Counted from the stretch's first letter, positions 42,557 to 51,298 are shown. The stretch is 64,000 nucleotides of DNA from Bog-756 sp963813525 (GCA_963813525.1 CAWEZI010000005.1:2666001-2730000); one strand, 5' to 3'. Made by a program: numbers and translations. The notes: generated by a model not told the origin, from the sequence alone.

Positions 42557-44535
42557 GTTGCCGGAATGCGTCGCTCGGCGATCTCTGTTTCGAGCTGCTC
42601 GGTGAAGGTGGCGAGCTCCACTCCTCGCTCCGGGCGGCCGCCGCCCCGGCGGTTCACGCCCACTGTTCCCGACGAAATGTCATCGTCGCCCACCACCAGG
42701 ATGTAGGGGATCTTGAGCACCTTGGCCTTGGCCACCCGCCCGGAGAGGGGTTCGTTGGCCGGATCCACCGTGACCCGCGCCCCGATCGCTCGCAGGCGGT
42801 CGGCCACCTTGTGGGCGTACTCCTCGTGGTCGTCACGCACACCAAGGACCCGTACCTGTTCGGGAGCGAGCCAGGTGGGCAGGGCGCCGGCGTAGTGCTC
42901 CAACAGGATGGCGAAGAACCGCTCCACCGAACCGAACAGGGCGCGGTGGATCATGATCGGCCGGTGTCGGGCGTTGTCGGCGCCTACGTACTCCATGCCG
43001 AACCGCTGGGGAAGCTGGAAGTCCAACTGGATGGTCGACATCTGGTGGGTCCGGCCGATGGCGTCGTGGGCCTGCACGGATATCTTCGGTCCGTAAAACG
43101 CTCCCCCACCCTCGTCGAGGACCATGTCCAGGCCCATGGAGGTAGCCAGGGAGCTCAAGGCCTCGGTGGCTTCGTCCCAGTCCTCGGCCGAGCCGACAGC
43201 CTTTCCCTCGGGACGGGTCGAGAGCTCGAGGTAGAAGTCATCGAGTCCGAAGTCGCGCAGGAGCGAGAGCACGAAGACCAGCGTGGTGTGAAGCTCCCCG
43301 CTCATCTGCTCCTTGGTGCAGAAGATGTGGGCGTCATCCTGGGTCATGCCCCGGACCCGGGTGAGCCCGTGCAGCACGCCGGACAACTCGTAGCGGTAGA
43401 CACTCCCGAACTCGAACAGACGGATGGGCAGCTCACGATAGGAGCGCTGTCGACTCTTGTATATCAAGATGTGGAAGGGGCAGTTCATCGGCTTGAGGTA
43501 GTACCGATGATCACCGTCGAGCTCCATGGGCGGGAACATGCCCTCGGCGAACCAGTCCAGGTGACCGGAGACCTCGAACAATTCGGACTTGGAGATATGG
43601 GGGCTGTAGACGAACTCGTATCCGGACGCCTCGTGGCGCTGCCGCGAGTACTCCTCCATCACCCGACGGACGGTCCCGCCCTTGGGATGGAAGACGGCCA
43701 GTCCCGAGCCGATCTCCTCGGGAAAGGAGAACAGGTCCAGCTCGGCACCTAGTTTGCGGTGGTCGCGGAGCTCAGCCTCCTCCAACCGGTGGAGGTGGTC
43801 GGCCAGGGCGTCGGCCGACTCCCAGGCTGTGCCGTAGATGCGTTGAAGCTGGGGTCGCTTCTCATCGCCGCGCCAGTAGGCGCCGGCCACCCGCATCAGG
43901 GCGAAATGGCCCAGTCGGTCGGTGGACGGCACGTGGGGGCCCAGGCACAGGTCGCTGAACGTCGGCGAATTCCAGTAGGTCGAGACCGTCCCGGAGGCGG
44001 CCTCGTCAGCGGTGGCGTCCACCTCGTCGTGGCCCTCCCGCACGTCCTCGATGATCTCCCGTTTGAAGGGTTGGTCCTCGAACATCAAGAGACCCTCGTC
44101 GATGCTGTGCTCATGGCGAATGAAGGGTTGGCTCTCAGCCATGATCTCGCGCATGGTGGCTTCGACCCGGACCAGGTCGTCGTCGCTGAAATGGGCCCCT
44201 CCCGGCAATTCGAAGTCGTAGTAGAAGCCGTCTTCGATGACCGGTCCGATGGCGTAGTGGGCGCCCGGCCACAGCCGAAGGACGGCCTGGGCCAGCACGT
44301 GGGCCGTCGAGTGGCGCAGAATGGCACGACCGGCATCGCTGTCGGCCGTGATCACCTTGACCTCGGCCCCGTCGGGAACCACGGCGGCGAGGTCCACAGC
44401 CGCCCCGTCGAAGGTGGCGGCCACGGCTGCCTTGGCCAGCCGCGGACCGATGGTCTGAGCGAACTGATAGGCCGTCGTTCCCTCGTCGAGTTCCTTGGTC
44501 GAACCATCGGGAAGTCGAACGGTGACGGCTGACAT
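42553..44535 (-). CDS. thrS: Threonyl-tRNA synthetase
   Basis: A 660-residue ThrS with all expected parts: an N-terminal TGS domain (VRLPDGSTKEL), an editing domain with HSTAHVLAQAV, zinc and catalytic core motifs LKPMNCPFHILIY and IRLFEFGSVYRYE, FYGPKISVQ, and the C-terminal anticodon-binding domain. Its ATG has AGAAAGG about 12 b upstream. It heads the thrS-HIT-pgsA-patA-pimA order. The 118-b leader was scanned for a T-box and none was recognised. Confidence 0.95.
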   Translation of the reverse strand: MSAVTVRLPDGSTKELDEGTTAYQFAQTIGPRLAKAAVAATFDGAAVDLAAVVPDGAEVKVITADSDAGRAILRHSTAHVLAQAVLRLWPGAHYAIGPVIEDGFYYDFELPGGAHFSDDDLVRVEATMREIMAESQPFIRHEHSIDEGLLMFEDQPFKREIIEDVREGHDEVDATADEAASGTVSTYWNSPTFSDLCLGPHVPSTDRLGHFALMRVAGAYWRGDEKRPQLQRIYGTAWESADALADHLHRLEEAELRDHRKLGAELDLFSFPEEIGSGLAVFHPKGGTVRRVMEEYSRQRHEASGYEFVYSPHISKSELFEVSGHLDWFAEGMFPPMELDGDHRYYLKPMNCPFHILIYKSRQRSYRELPIRLFEFGSVYRYELSGVLHGLTRVRGMTQDDAHIFCTKEQMSGELHTTLVFVLSLLRDFGLDDFYLELSTRPEGKAVGSAEDWDEATEALSSLATSMGLDMVLDEGGGAFYGPKISVQAHDAIGRTHQMSTIQLDFQLPQRFGMEYVGADNARHRPIMIHRALFGSVERFFAILLEHYAGALPTWLAPEQVRVLGVRDDHEEYAHKVADRLRAIGARVTVDPANEPLSGRVAKAKVLKIPYILVVGDDDISSGTVGVNRRGGGRPERGVELATFTEQLETEIAERRIPAT

Positions 44536-44653
44536 GGTGTTGGTGCCTTTCTGGGATGGCGGTCAGGATCCGGTGCCCCGTGAGACGGTTACACCCGGAG
44601 CCCGCACCGCACGCTCGAGACCTGCCGGCGACCGCCGGACGTGGGGTGCCGGA

Positions 44654-45934
44654 CTACAGGGTAATGCCCAGGAGGGATGCCCCCTCAGCTACGGGGATAC
44701 CGGACAGCGCCATCGAGTCGAGAGCGGCCAGCGCACCGGGCGTGTCCAGATCGTCATCGAGGTACCAACCGACGATCTGGCGGCTCTGTTCCCCCTCGTC
44801 GACGTCCCCGCCGGTCGCACTCTCGGCGAGGGAGGTGGGCTCGCCCCGGGGGTGGGCACCGGGTCGGTCAGGCCGGGGCGCCGCCCGCCATCTGTCCAAC
44901 CGGGCGGCAGCACGGGGCAGCTCCTCGCCGGTCCACTCCCAATCGGGGCGATAGTGGTGATCGAGAAGGGCGAGGCGGACAACGGCCGGCTCCCACTCCT
45001 TCAGGAGGTCGCTCACGAAGACCAGGTTCCCGAGTGATTTGGACATCTTGGTTCCGTCCAGTCCCACCAGCCCCACGTGCAACCAGTGCCGCACGAACGG
45101 GCGACCGGTGACCGACTCGGACTGGGCCGTCTCGCACTCGTGATGGGGAAAGATCAAGTCGCGACCGCCGCCGTGGACATCGAGGGTCTCCCCCAGTTCT
45201 CGCAACGCCAACGCCGAACATTCGATGTGCCAACCCGGGCGGCCCGGGCCCCATCTCGATTCCCACGACGGCTCGTCGGGGAGCGAGGCCTGCCACAGAA
45301 CGAAGTCGAGGGGGTGCCGCTTGTTGGGATCGTCGGGATTGCCTCCGTGCTCGGCAGCCAGAGCGAGCATGGTGGCTTCGTCGTAATGGCTCACTTCCCC
45401 GAATCTCGAGAAGGTGGTGACATCGAAGTAGACAGAGCCCCCCGACTGATAGGCGAAACCGGCATCCAGCACCGAACCGATGAGGGTGAGGATTTCGGCG
45501 ATGGCCGAGGTCGCCCGTGGCTCGGACCATGCCGGAATCATTCCGAGCGCAGCCATGTCGGCATCGAACCGGGTGATCTCCTCGGCAGCCAGATCGAGGT
45601 AGTGGACTCCCATTTCCCGGGCCTTGCGCAGGATGTCATCGTCCACGTCGGTCACGTTGCGGACGCATCGGGTCTCATGGCCGAGGTCGCGCAGGCGGCG
45701 TTGGAGAATGTCGAAGGTCAGGTACACCTCGGCGTGGCCGAGATGAGCGGAGTCGTAGGGGGTGATCCCGCAGGAGTAGAGGGTGACGACCGGTCCGGGC
45801 CGGAAGGGAACGATCGCACCCCGCGCCGTATCGAAGAGGCGCATGCTGTCCGTTCCGACCGGCCCGGTCTGCTGGTCGGCTCCCTCCGGTTGACCCGGTC
45901 CGTCCGGTCCACCCGGCGAAGATCCGACCACCAT
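44654..45934 (-). CDS. mshC: Mycothiol ligase MshC (cysteine--GlcN-inositol ligase)
   Basis: A 426-residue CysRS-like enzyme that joins cysteine to GlcN-Ins in mycothiol synthesis. It is called MshC rather than CysRS because of the diagnostic stretches CGITPYDSAHLGHAEVYLTF, GPGRPGWHIECSALAL, GLVGLDGTKMSKSLGNLVFV and LLDHHYRPDWEWT, and because the C-terminal tRNA-binding domain is short. HIGH-like (HLGH) and KMSKS motifs and the zinc ligands (CGIT, HIEC, PHHE) are present. ATG 45934, 4 b after npdG, is used; ATG 45844 would remove a 30-residue Gly/Pro-rich start. Confidence 0.85.
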   Translation of the reverse strand: MVVGSSPGGPDGPGQPEGADQQTGPVGTDSMRLFDTARGAIVPFRPGPVVTLYSCGITPYDSAHLGHAEVYLTFDILQRRLRDLGHETRCVRNVTDVDDDILRKAREMGVHYLDLAAEEITRFDADMAALGMIPAWSEPRATSAIAEILTLIGSVLDAGFAYQSGGSVYFDVTTFSRFGEVSHYDEATMLALAAEHGGNPDDPNKRHPLDFVLWQASLPDEPSWESRWGPGRPGWHIECSALALRELGETLDVHGGGRDLIFPHHECETAQSESVTGRPFVRHWLHVGLVGLDGTKMSKSLGNLVFVSDLLKEWEPAVVRLALLDHHYRPDWEWTGEELPRAAARLDRWRAAPRPDRPGAHPRGEPTSLAESATGGDVDEGEQSRQIVGWYLDDDLDTPGALAALDSMALSGIPVAEGASLLGITL

Positions 45935-45938
45935 GCGA

Positions 45939-46598
45939 TCAGTGGTCCCCGTATCCGGTCAGCTGCATGGCGGTGTGCACCTTGTGGCGGATGTTGACGG
46001 TGATGAGCACAGCGGTGAAGGCTTCGATGGCCGCCGCCTGCGAGAGACTGCCGGCGTCGACCCCCCGCAGTCCCTCGATGCGATCGACCAGCGCCACCGT
46101 GGCCAACGAGGCGTCGGGATGATCGGAGCAGACCAGCACGTCGGCGGCAATGGGCGTGGCCAACTTCTCCATCTCCGAAGCCGGCAGATGATGTAAGGCG
46201 GCCGACACCAGTGATTGGGGCAGCGCCGCCTGAATGGAGGCGGCCACCGATCCGCGAGGTGGTATCAGGGCCAAGAACTCCCGTCCCTCTTTGATCAGCG
46301 CATTGGCCATCGAAACCACCACTTTTCCGGCCAGGGTCGATGCCAACGTCTGGACCGTGGCCACCGCACTGTCCCACGGTGTGGCCACAACGACCAGGTC
46401 GCATGACGCAGCACCCGGATTGGCGTCGCCGTGAAGGGCGAGGCGGCGGTCGGGCCACGCTTTGACCAGTTGGCCGGCCACCTCCTTGGCCCGATCTTCG
46501 TCTCGCGACCCGATCACGATCTCCTCACCGACGGCGGCCAATCGAACCGCCAGTCCCCGTCCCGCAGGCCCTGTTCCTCCGAGAATACCGATCGACAT
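45939..46598 (-). CDS. npdG: F420-dependent NADP oxidoreductase
   Basis: A 219-residue NADPH:F420 oxidoreductase, which moves hydride between NADP(H) and coenzyme F420. SIGILGGTGPAGRGLAVRLA is the dinucleotide-binding loop, VIGSRDEDRA the NADP 2'-phosphate-binding region, and VVVATPWDSA and VSMANAL are family positions. ATG 46598 is clear; the upstream frame lies in fabI shadow. It implies F420 is made and used. It is read with mshC (4 b apart), pairing two actinobacterial redox cofactors, and is divergent from the InhA-like gene. Confidence 0.88.
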   Translation of the reverse strand: MSIGILGGTGPAGRGLAVRLAAVGEEIVIGSRDEDRAKEVAGQLVKAWPDRRLALHGDANPGAASCDLVVVATPWDSAVATVQTLASTLAGKVVVSMANALIKEGREFLALIPPRGSVAASIQAALPQSLVSAALHHLPASEMEKLATPIAADVLVCSDHPDASLATVALVDRIEGLRGVDAGSLSQAAAIEAFTAVLITVNIRHKVHTAMQLTGYGDH

Positions 46599-46686
46599 GG
46601 CTCTACCCTTACACACCAAACACTGCTGACAGCCCGGGGACAACGGTTCGAGCCGGACAGGTGGTTGACGATAACCTGACCCGACG

Positions 46687-47475
46687 ATGGGACTGCTCGA
46701 GGGTAAACGGATACTGATCACGGGGGTGCTCACCGATGCCTCGTTGGCCTTCGCCGTAGCGCGTCTGGCCCAAAAGGAAGGAGCCGAAGTCGTCCTCAGC
46801 GGAGCCGGGCGCGGCCTGTCGCTGACCAGACGCACAGCGCGCAAACTCCCCGCTGAGGCCAAAGTTCTGGAGATCGATGTGGCCGAGCCCGACCAACTGG
46901 CGGCGGCCGCCGTGTCGCTGGCCGAGGACTGGGACCGTATGGACGGCATGATCCACGCCATCGGCTATGCCCCTCCCGAATGCCTCGGCGGTGACATGTT
47001 CCGGGCCGACTGGGAGCAGGTGCAGGTGGCGCTGCACGTGTCGGCCTATTCGCTCAAGGCATTGGTCGAAGCCTTCCGACCGTTGCTGGCCGCCGCCGGT
47101 GGCGAGGGTCGCCCGGGAGCGTCGGTCGTCGGTCTCGACTTCGACGCCACCGTGGCCTGGCCGGCGTACGACTGGATGGGTGTGTCGAAGGCGGCGCTCG
47201 AGTCGCTGTCGCGCTATCTGGCCCGCGACCTCGGCGGAGAGGGCATACGGGTGAACCTGGTGGCTGCGGGACCGGTCAAGACCATGGCGGCCCGTTCCAT
47301 TCCCGGTTTCGCCACCTTCGAGGAGACCTGGGCCGACCGTGCCCCCCTGGGCTGGGACGTGTTCGACAGCGACGTGGTGGCCAAAGCCTGTGTCGCCCTT
47401 CTCTCCGACCTTCTCCCCATGACCACGGGCGAGATACTCCATGTCGACGGTGGATTTCACGCCGTCGGTGCCTGA
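46687..47475 (+). CDS. fabI: Enoyl-ACP reductase, InhA-type FabI
   Basis: A 262-residue NADH-dependent enoyl-ACP reductase. KRILITGVLTDASLAFAVA is the nucleotide loop typical of FabI/InhA, MDGMIHAIGYAP matches the InhA SIGFMP region, and the catalytic Tyr and Lys are in PAYDWMGVSKAALESL. VNLVAAGPVKTMAARSIPGF is the substrate loop and resembles mycobacterial InhA. TAACCT at 46672-46677 lies nine bases before the ATG. No fabG or acyl carrier genes are adjacent. Confidence 0.92.
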   Translation: MGLLEGKRILITGVLTDASLAFAVARLAQKEGAEVVLSGAGRGLSLTRRTARKLPAEAKVLEIDVAEPDQLAAAAVSLAEDWDRMDGMIHAIGYAPPECLGGDMFRADWEQVQVALHVSAYSLKALVEAFRPLLAAAGGEGRPGASVVGLDFDATVAWPAYDWMGVSKAALESLSRYLARDLGGEGIRVNLVAAGPVKTMAARSIPGFATFEETWADRAPLGWDVFDSDVVAKACVALLSDLLPMTTGEILHVDGGFHAVGA

Positions 47476-47543
47476 TGAACCGCACCACGAGAAGGGGTCA
47501 CATGTCAGAGCCGACAGGCCGCCGGCCGAAGGAGAGACAGTAG

Positions 47544-47921
47544 GTGCTGAATCCAGACCAACTGCGGGAGCGGATCGGCGCCTACGTCGATGCCATCAAC
47601 CGACGGGATCCCTCGGCCATCGCCGATTTCTTCGCTGAGGACGGCTTCCAGGCCGATCCGGCATCCAACCCACCCAACATCGGGCGCCAGGCAATCGCCA
47701 CCTTCTTCGAGAATGCCATCGCCGCCAGCGAGGCCTGGACGTTTACGGCCAAGGCTGTCCACACCTGTGCCCCCCACGTGGCCGTCGACTTCGAGATCGC
47801 CGTGGTGACCGGTGGAGCAACCATGACGATCGACGGGATCGAGGTGTTCACCACCGACGAGGATGGTCTGTTCGCCACGGTCAACGCCTACTGGGACGAC
47901 GCCGACCTGAGCTTCCGGTGA
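47544..47921 (+). CDS. SnoaL-like/ketosteroid-isomerase-fold protein
   Basis: A 125-residue cone-shaped alpha+beta barrel protein of the NTF2/SnoaL superfamily, with YVDAINRRDPSAIADFFAED at the start, a central IGRQAIATFFENAI and FTTDEDGLFATVNAYWD at the end. The fold includes isomerases, hydratases and cyclases, and the sequence does not fix the reaction. GGAGA precedes GTG 47544. It starts 68 b after fabI and is followed after 10 b by a second protein of the same fold, so they may form a heteromer. Confidence 0.75.
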   Translation: MLNPDQLRERIGAYVDAINRRDPSAIADFFAEDGFQADPASNPPNIGRQAIATFFENAIAASEAWTFTAKAVHTCAPHVAVDFEIAVVTGGATMTIDGIEVFTTDEDGLFATVNAYWDDADLSFR

Positions 47922-47931
47922 GAGTGGTCGG

Positions 47932-48387
47932 GTGACGCCGGTGTCGGCCAGCAGCACCGAGGTGTCCAACCTCATCGCCCGGTACGCCGAGCTCATCGAT
48001 GCCGGCGATCTCGACGGGATGGCCTGGCTGTTGGCCGGCGCCGCCGTGGGGGCGGAGGACGGTAGCGCCATGGTCACCGGTCAGGAGGCCATCCGGGGGC
48101 TGTTCGCCGCCACCACACGGATCCATCCCGACGGCACCCCCGGCACCAAGCACGTCACCACCAATCTCATCCTCGACATCGACGACGAGAGCGGGACGGC
48201 ATCGGCCCGCTCCTACTGGACGGTCTTCCAGGCGGTCCCCGGCCTCCCCTTGCAGCCCATACTGGCCGGGCGTTACCACGACCGCTTCGTCCGGGCGGGC
48301 GGGACATGGGCCTTCTCCGAGAGGCGGTACTTCATCGACCTGGTGGGGGACGTGAGCCACCACGTCCTCAAGGAGCTCCCCTCGTGA
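47932..48387 (+). CDS. SnoaL-like protein (dioxygenase small-subunit fold)
   Basis: A 151-residue SnoaL_4-like protein: IARYAELIDAGDLDGMAWLL at the start, VTGQEAIRGLF in the middle, KHVTTNLILDIDDESGTASA, then GRYHDRFVRAGGTWAFSERRY. Such proteins occur beside aromatic or steroid catabolic genes, and some resemble ring-hydroxylating dioxygenase beta subunits, but no alpha subunit is present here. It starts with GTG, close behind the first SnoaL-like gene. Function is not assigned. Confidence 0.75.
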   Translation: MTPVSASSTEVSNLIARYAELIDAGDLDGMAWLLAGAAVGAEDGSAMVTGQEAIRGLFAATTRIHPDGTPGTKHVTTNLILDIDDESGTASARSYWTVFQAVPGLPLQPILAGRYHDRFVRAGGTWAFSERRYFIDLVGDVSHHVLKELPS

Positions 48388-48404
48388 GGGTGACCGAGGC
48401 ACTC

Positions 48405-48416
48405 GCCACCGGTGGC
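48405..48416. promoter_or_regulatory. 12-bp perfect palindrome upstream of the flavin monooxygenase-like gene
   Basis: GCCACCGGTGGC lies 66 b before ATG 48482 in the 94-b gap between the second SnoaL-like gene and the flavoprotein gene. It could be an operator, but short GC palindromes arise often at this base composition. Confidence 0.25.
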
Positions 48417-48481
48417 ACCTTCAAACCGGCGGGTGAGGGTCGGCCAAACCGGGGCCGCCCCAGCGCCCAGGGAGCGCGCTC

Positions 48482-49657
48482 ATGAAAGCAACGGCTACCT
48501 CGGGCCTGGACGCCGCCATCGGTCTGCGGGAAATCTCCGCCCATGATGCCTCCGAGTCCGAGCGGCTGCGCACCCTCACCTCCCCCACCGTCGCTGCGTT
48601 GTGGCAGAGCGGCCTGATGCAGTGGTGCAACCCGTTCGAGGCCGACGGGAGCGAGCCGACATTTCCGCAAATGATCGATACCTGGATCGAGCTGGCCTGG
48701 CAGGACGGATCGCTGGGCTGGATCGGCATCGCCAACCTCCCCTCGGCGGCAGCCTGTGCCGCCTACCTCCCCGACGACGGCTTCGCCGAGGTGTTCACCG
48801 ACAACCAGAACCGGGTGACCGTGGGGGGTCAGTTCTTTCCCAACGGGACCGGTGAAGCGGTTTCCGGGGGGTACCGGGTCACCGGCGCATGGAATTTCGG
48901 CTCGGGCACCGGGCATTCGGCCTATGTGGCCGCCGGCTTCCTGCCCATGGCCGGCGGGGAGATGGTCCTCGATGTTGCTGGCATGCCGCGCCTGTTGGTG
49001 GCGGTCATCCCTCGTGACGAGATCGTCTTCACCGACGGCTGGCACGTACAGGGGCTCAAGGGCACCGGGTCCTACGATTACAACGCCACCGAGGTCTTCG
49101 TCCCGGTGCGCCGAACATTCGAGCTGTTCTCTCGCCTTCCCCACAGGGGAAGCTCACCCGCCTTCCGGATGGGGCTCATTCCCATCACGGCGGCCGGTCA
49201 CGCCGCCTGGGCCCTGGGTGTGTCCAAAAGCATGCTGGACGACGTCACCGAGCTGGCCGCCACCAAGGTGCGCATGGGAGACGATGCCTCCATCGCCCAT
49301 CGCCCCTCCTTTCAACGGAATCTCTCCCACCACTCGGCGGCCTGGAAGGCGGCCCGCTTGCTGGTGGTCACCACCTTCGGGGATGTCGAGGCGACCGTGG
49401 GCTCGGGCGGGGTGCTCACCCCGTCGTTGCGGGCCGACCTGCGGGTGGCTGCCACCTACGCCACCGAGACATCCCGCGAAATCGTGCAGTGGGCCCACTT
49501 GGCTGCGGGCACCTCGGCCATCCGCGAGGGAAGCCGCATCGAACGGGCCTTCCGTGACATGTACACGGGGACCCAGCACGTGTTCATAGGCGAGAAGACC
49601 TACATGGACGCCGCCCAGCTCCATCTGGGTCTGGTCGAGGACCATTTCGGTTTCTGA
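48482..49657 (+). CDS. Acyl-CoA dehydrogenase-fold flavoprotein, HsaA/HpaB-type monooxygenase candidate
   Basis: A 391-residue protein with the acyl-CoA dehydrogenase fold and a type-2 C-terminal domain, as in HsaA, DszC and HpaB-like flavin monooxygenases. Features are WIELAWQDGSLGWIGIANLP, VTGAWNFGSGTGHSAYVAAG (flavin-domain beta strand), GLKGTGSYDY, and an end with HLAAGTSAIREGSRIERAFRDM. The catalytic Glu of true acyl-CoA dehydrogenases is not evident. Substrate is unknown. Neighbouring SnoaL, aldehyde dehydrogenase and NMO-like genes point to catabolism of a ring or terpenoid compound; that is inference. Confidence 0.78.
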   Translation: MKATATSGLDAAIGLREISAHDASESERLRTLTSPTVAALWQSGLMQWCNPFEADGSEPTFPQMIDTWIELAWQDGSLGWIGIANLPSAAACAAYLPDDGFAEVFTDNQNRVTVGGQFFPNGTGEAVSGGYRVTGAWNFGSGTGHSAYVAAGFLPMAGGEMVLDVAGMPRLLVAVIPRDEIVFTDGWHVQGLKGTGSYDYNATEVFVPVRRTFELFSRLPHRGSSPAFRMGLIPITAAGHAAWALGVSKSMLDDVTELAATKVRMGDDASIAHRPSFQRNLSHHSAAWKAARLLVVTTFGDVEATVGSGGVLTPSLRADLRVAATYATETSREIVQWAHLAAGTSAIREGSRIERAFRDMYTGTQHVFIGEKTYMDAAQLHLGLVEDHFGF

Positions 49658-49668
49658 CCCAGGCCCCT

Positions 49669-49688
49669 CGGACCTCCCCGCCGGTCCG
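49669..49688. terminator. Weak hairpin between convergent flavoprotein and aldehyde dehydrogenase genes
   Basis: CGGACC and GGTCCG form a 6-bp stem with an 8-b loop in the 49-b gap between two stops. An A6 run lies on the + side, giving no U tract for either transcript in the usual place. Confidence 0.3.
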
Positions 49689-49706
49689 GCAAAAAAGACA
49701 CCGTGC

Positions 49707-51140
49707 TCAGAGCTGGAGAGACTTGACCTCCAGGTACTCCTCGAGCCCGAAGGCTCCGAACTCCCGCCCGTTGCCCGACTGCTTGTACCCGCCGAAAGGT
49801 GCCATCGGGTTGAAGTTGCCCCCATTGACCTCGACCTGGCCGGTACGGAGCCGTCGGGCCACCTGCTGGGCCCGCTCGGTGTCAGCCGACCAGACGCCCC
49901 CGGCCAACCCGTACTCGGTGTCGTTGGCGATGTCGATGGCCTCCTCCTCCGAGTCATAGGGAATGATGGCCAGGACGGGGCCGAAGATCTCGTCCCTGGC
50001 GATGGTCATGTCGCGGGTCACTGCGGAGAAGACGGTGGGCCGGACGAAGTACCCGGTGTCGAGGCCGTCGGGAGCGTCAGCTCCTCCGGTCAGTAGGACA
50101 GCGCCCTCTCCCACTCCCTTGTCGATGTAGGAACGAACGCGGTCACGCTGAGCGGCCGAAACGAGAGGACCGAGCCGCGTGTCGCCGTCGAACGGGTCGC
50201 CGGGGACGAACGTCTCGGCGGCCGCTATGGCCAACGCCTCTGCCTCATCCAGCCGTGCCCGCGGCACAAGCATACGAGTAAGGGCACTGCAGGTCTGGCC
50301 CGAGTTGATGTAGCACTTGAACACGCCGTCGGGAACGGCCCGGGAGAGGTCGGCATCGGCCAGAATGACGTTGGCCGACTTGCCCCCCAACTCGAGAGCC
50401 ACCCGCTTGACGCCGGCCGCGGCCAGCTCGGCCACCCGCTTTCCGGCCCGGGTGGAACCGGTGAAAGAGACCATGTCAACCGACGGATGCCCGGCCAGCG
50501 CCTCACCGACCACCGGTCCGTATCCGGTGACCAGGTTGAACACCCCGGGCGGTAACCCAACCTCTTCGAAGACCTCGGCCAGGACAAAGGCGTTGAGCGG
50601 CGCCACCTCGCTCGGCTTGAGGACGGATGTACACCCTGCGGCCAGCGCCGGGGCGACCTTGGCGGCGATCTGGTGGAGCGGATAGTTCCACGGGGTGATC
50701 GCCCCCACCACACCGATGGGCTCGCGCACCACCAGCGAGTTGCCGATGGTCTGCTCCCACGGGAAGCCGGCAGCCACGTCGGCCATGGAGGCGAAGGTGT
50801 TCACCGGCAGACCAACCTGAACGAGCTCGGACAGAACCCGGGGCATCCCCACCTCACGGGTGATGAGGTCGGCCAGTGAGGCCATACGTTCCGTCAACGC
50901 CGCGCTGACGTCGGACAGGAGGGCCGTGCGTTTGTCCACCGGCGTGGCCGACCACTCCGGAAAGGCCTGGCCGGCGGCAGCGACGGCCGCGTCGATATCC
51001 TCCCTGGTTCCTTCGGGAACCGTCCCGATGACCTGCTCGGTGGTCGAATCGATGACGTCGATGGTCTCCGACCCCGACGAGGGGATCCAGCGACCACCGA
51101 TGAACAGCCTGTCGCGAACGTCGGTGCGGGGACGGGACAT
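49707..51140 (-). CDS. NAD(P)-dependent aldehyde dehydrogenase
   Basis: A 477-residue ALDH-superfamily enzyme oxidising an aldehyde to its acid. IGVVGAITPWNYPLHQIAAK binds the cofactor, VSFTGSTRAGKRV is the Rossmann glycine loop, the general base Glu is in ALELGGKSANVI, and the nucleophile Cys is in NSGQTCSALTR. DEIFGPVLAIIPYD and PFGGYKQSGNGRE complete the signature. A strong RBS (GGAGGT) precedes ATG 51140. It is divergent from tetR, and an inverted repeat overlaps its probable transcription start. Substrate is unknown. Confidence 0.9.
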   Translation of the reverse strand: MSRPRTDVRDRLFIGGRWIPSSGSETIDVIDSTTEQVIGTVPEGTREDIDAAVAAAGQAFPEWSATPVDKRTALLSDVSAALTERMASLADLITREVGMPRVLSELVQVGLPVNTFASMADVAAGFPWEQTIGNSLVVREPIGVVGAITPWNYPLHQIAAKVAPALAAGCTSVLKPSEVAPLNAFVLAEVFEEVGLPPGVFNLVTGYGPVVGEALAGHPSVDMVSFTGSTRAGKRVAELAAAGVKRVALELGGKSANVILADADLSRAVPDGVFKCYINSGQTCSALTRMLVPRARLDEAEALAIAAAETFVPGDPFDGDTRLGPLVSAAQRDRVRSYIDKGVGEGAVLLTGGADAPDGLDTGYFVRPTVFSAVTRDMTIARDEIFGPVLAIIPYDSEEEAIDIANDTEYGLAGGVWSADTERAQQVARRLRTGQVEVNGGNFNPMAPFGGYKQSGNGREFGAFGLEEYLEVKSLQL

Positions 51141-51163
51141 GGGAAGTACCTCCGATCGAGGGA

Positions 51164-51182
51164 CCGAACAGTTGCGGTTCGG
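51164..51182. promoter_or_regulatory. Candidate TetR operator in the aldehyde dehydrogenase leader
   Basis: CCGAAC, 7 b, GTTCGG: a perfect 19-b inverted repeat between the -10 candidate (51187-51192) and the ATG of the aldehyde dehydrogenase gene. A bound TetR dimer here would block transcription. Confidence 0.45.
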
Positions 51183-51186
51183 GGCC

Positions 51187-51192
51187 ACTCTA
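51187..51192 (-). promoter_or_regulatory. -10 candidate for the aldehyde dehydrogenase gene
   Basis: TAGAGT on the minus strand places the transcript start near 51180, inside the inverted repeat, and leaves a leader of about 40 b with GGAGGT. The -35 region is not recognisable. Confidence 0.4.
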
Positions 51193-51298
51193 CGGGCACT
51201 GGGTTTTGTGAGGGACTGAGTTTTTCTGCAGGCGGCGGCTCGGGCCTGTGATCCTTCTCGAGACGGACGGCCCAGACCCCCTCCCACCGTCCGCATTT

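Noticed and set aside
44536..44653. T-box or other riboswitch upstream of thrS
   Set aside because: No T-box sequence, specifier hairpin or antiterminator pair was recognisable; actinobacterial T-boxes I know of regulate ileS.
44654..45934. Annotation as cysteinyl-tRNA synthetase
   Set aside because: The GPGRPGWHIECSAL, GLVGLDGTKMSKS and HHYRPDWEWT motifs and the short C-terminus match MshC rather than CysRS.
49669..49700. Classical rho-independent terminator between the flavoprotein and aldehyde dehydrogenase genes
   Set aside because: The stem is only 6 bp and the A6 run would be a U tract only before, not after, the hairpin on the minus strand.
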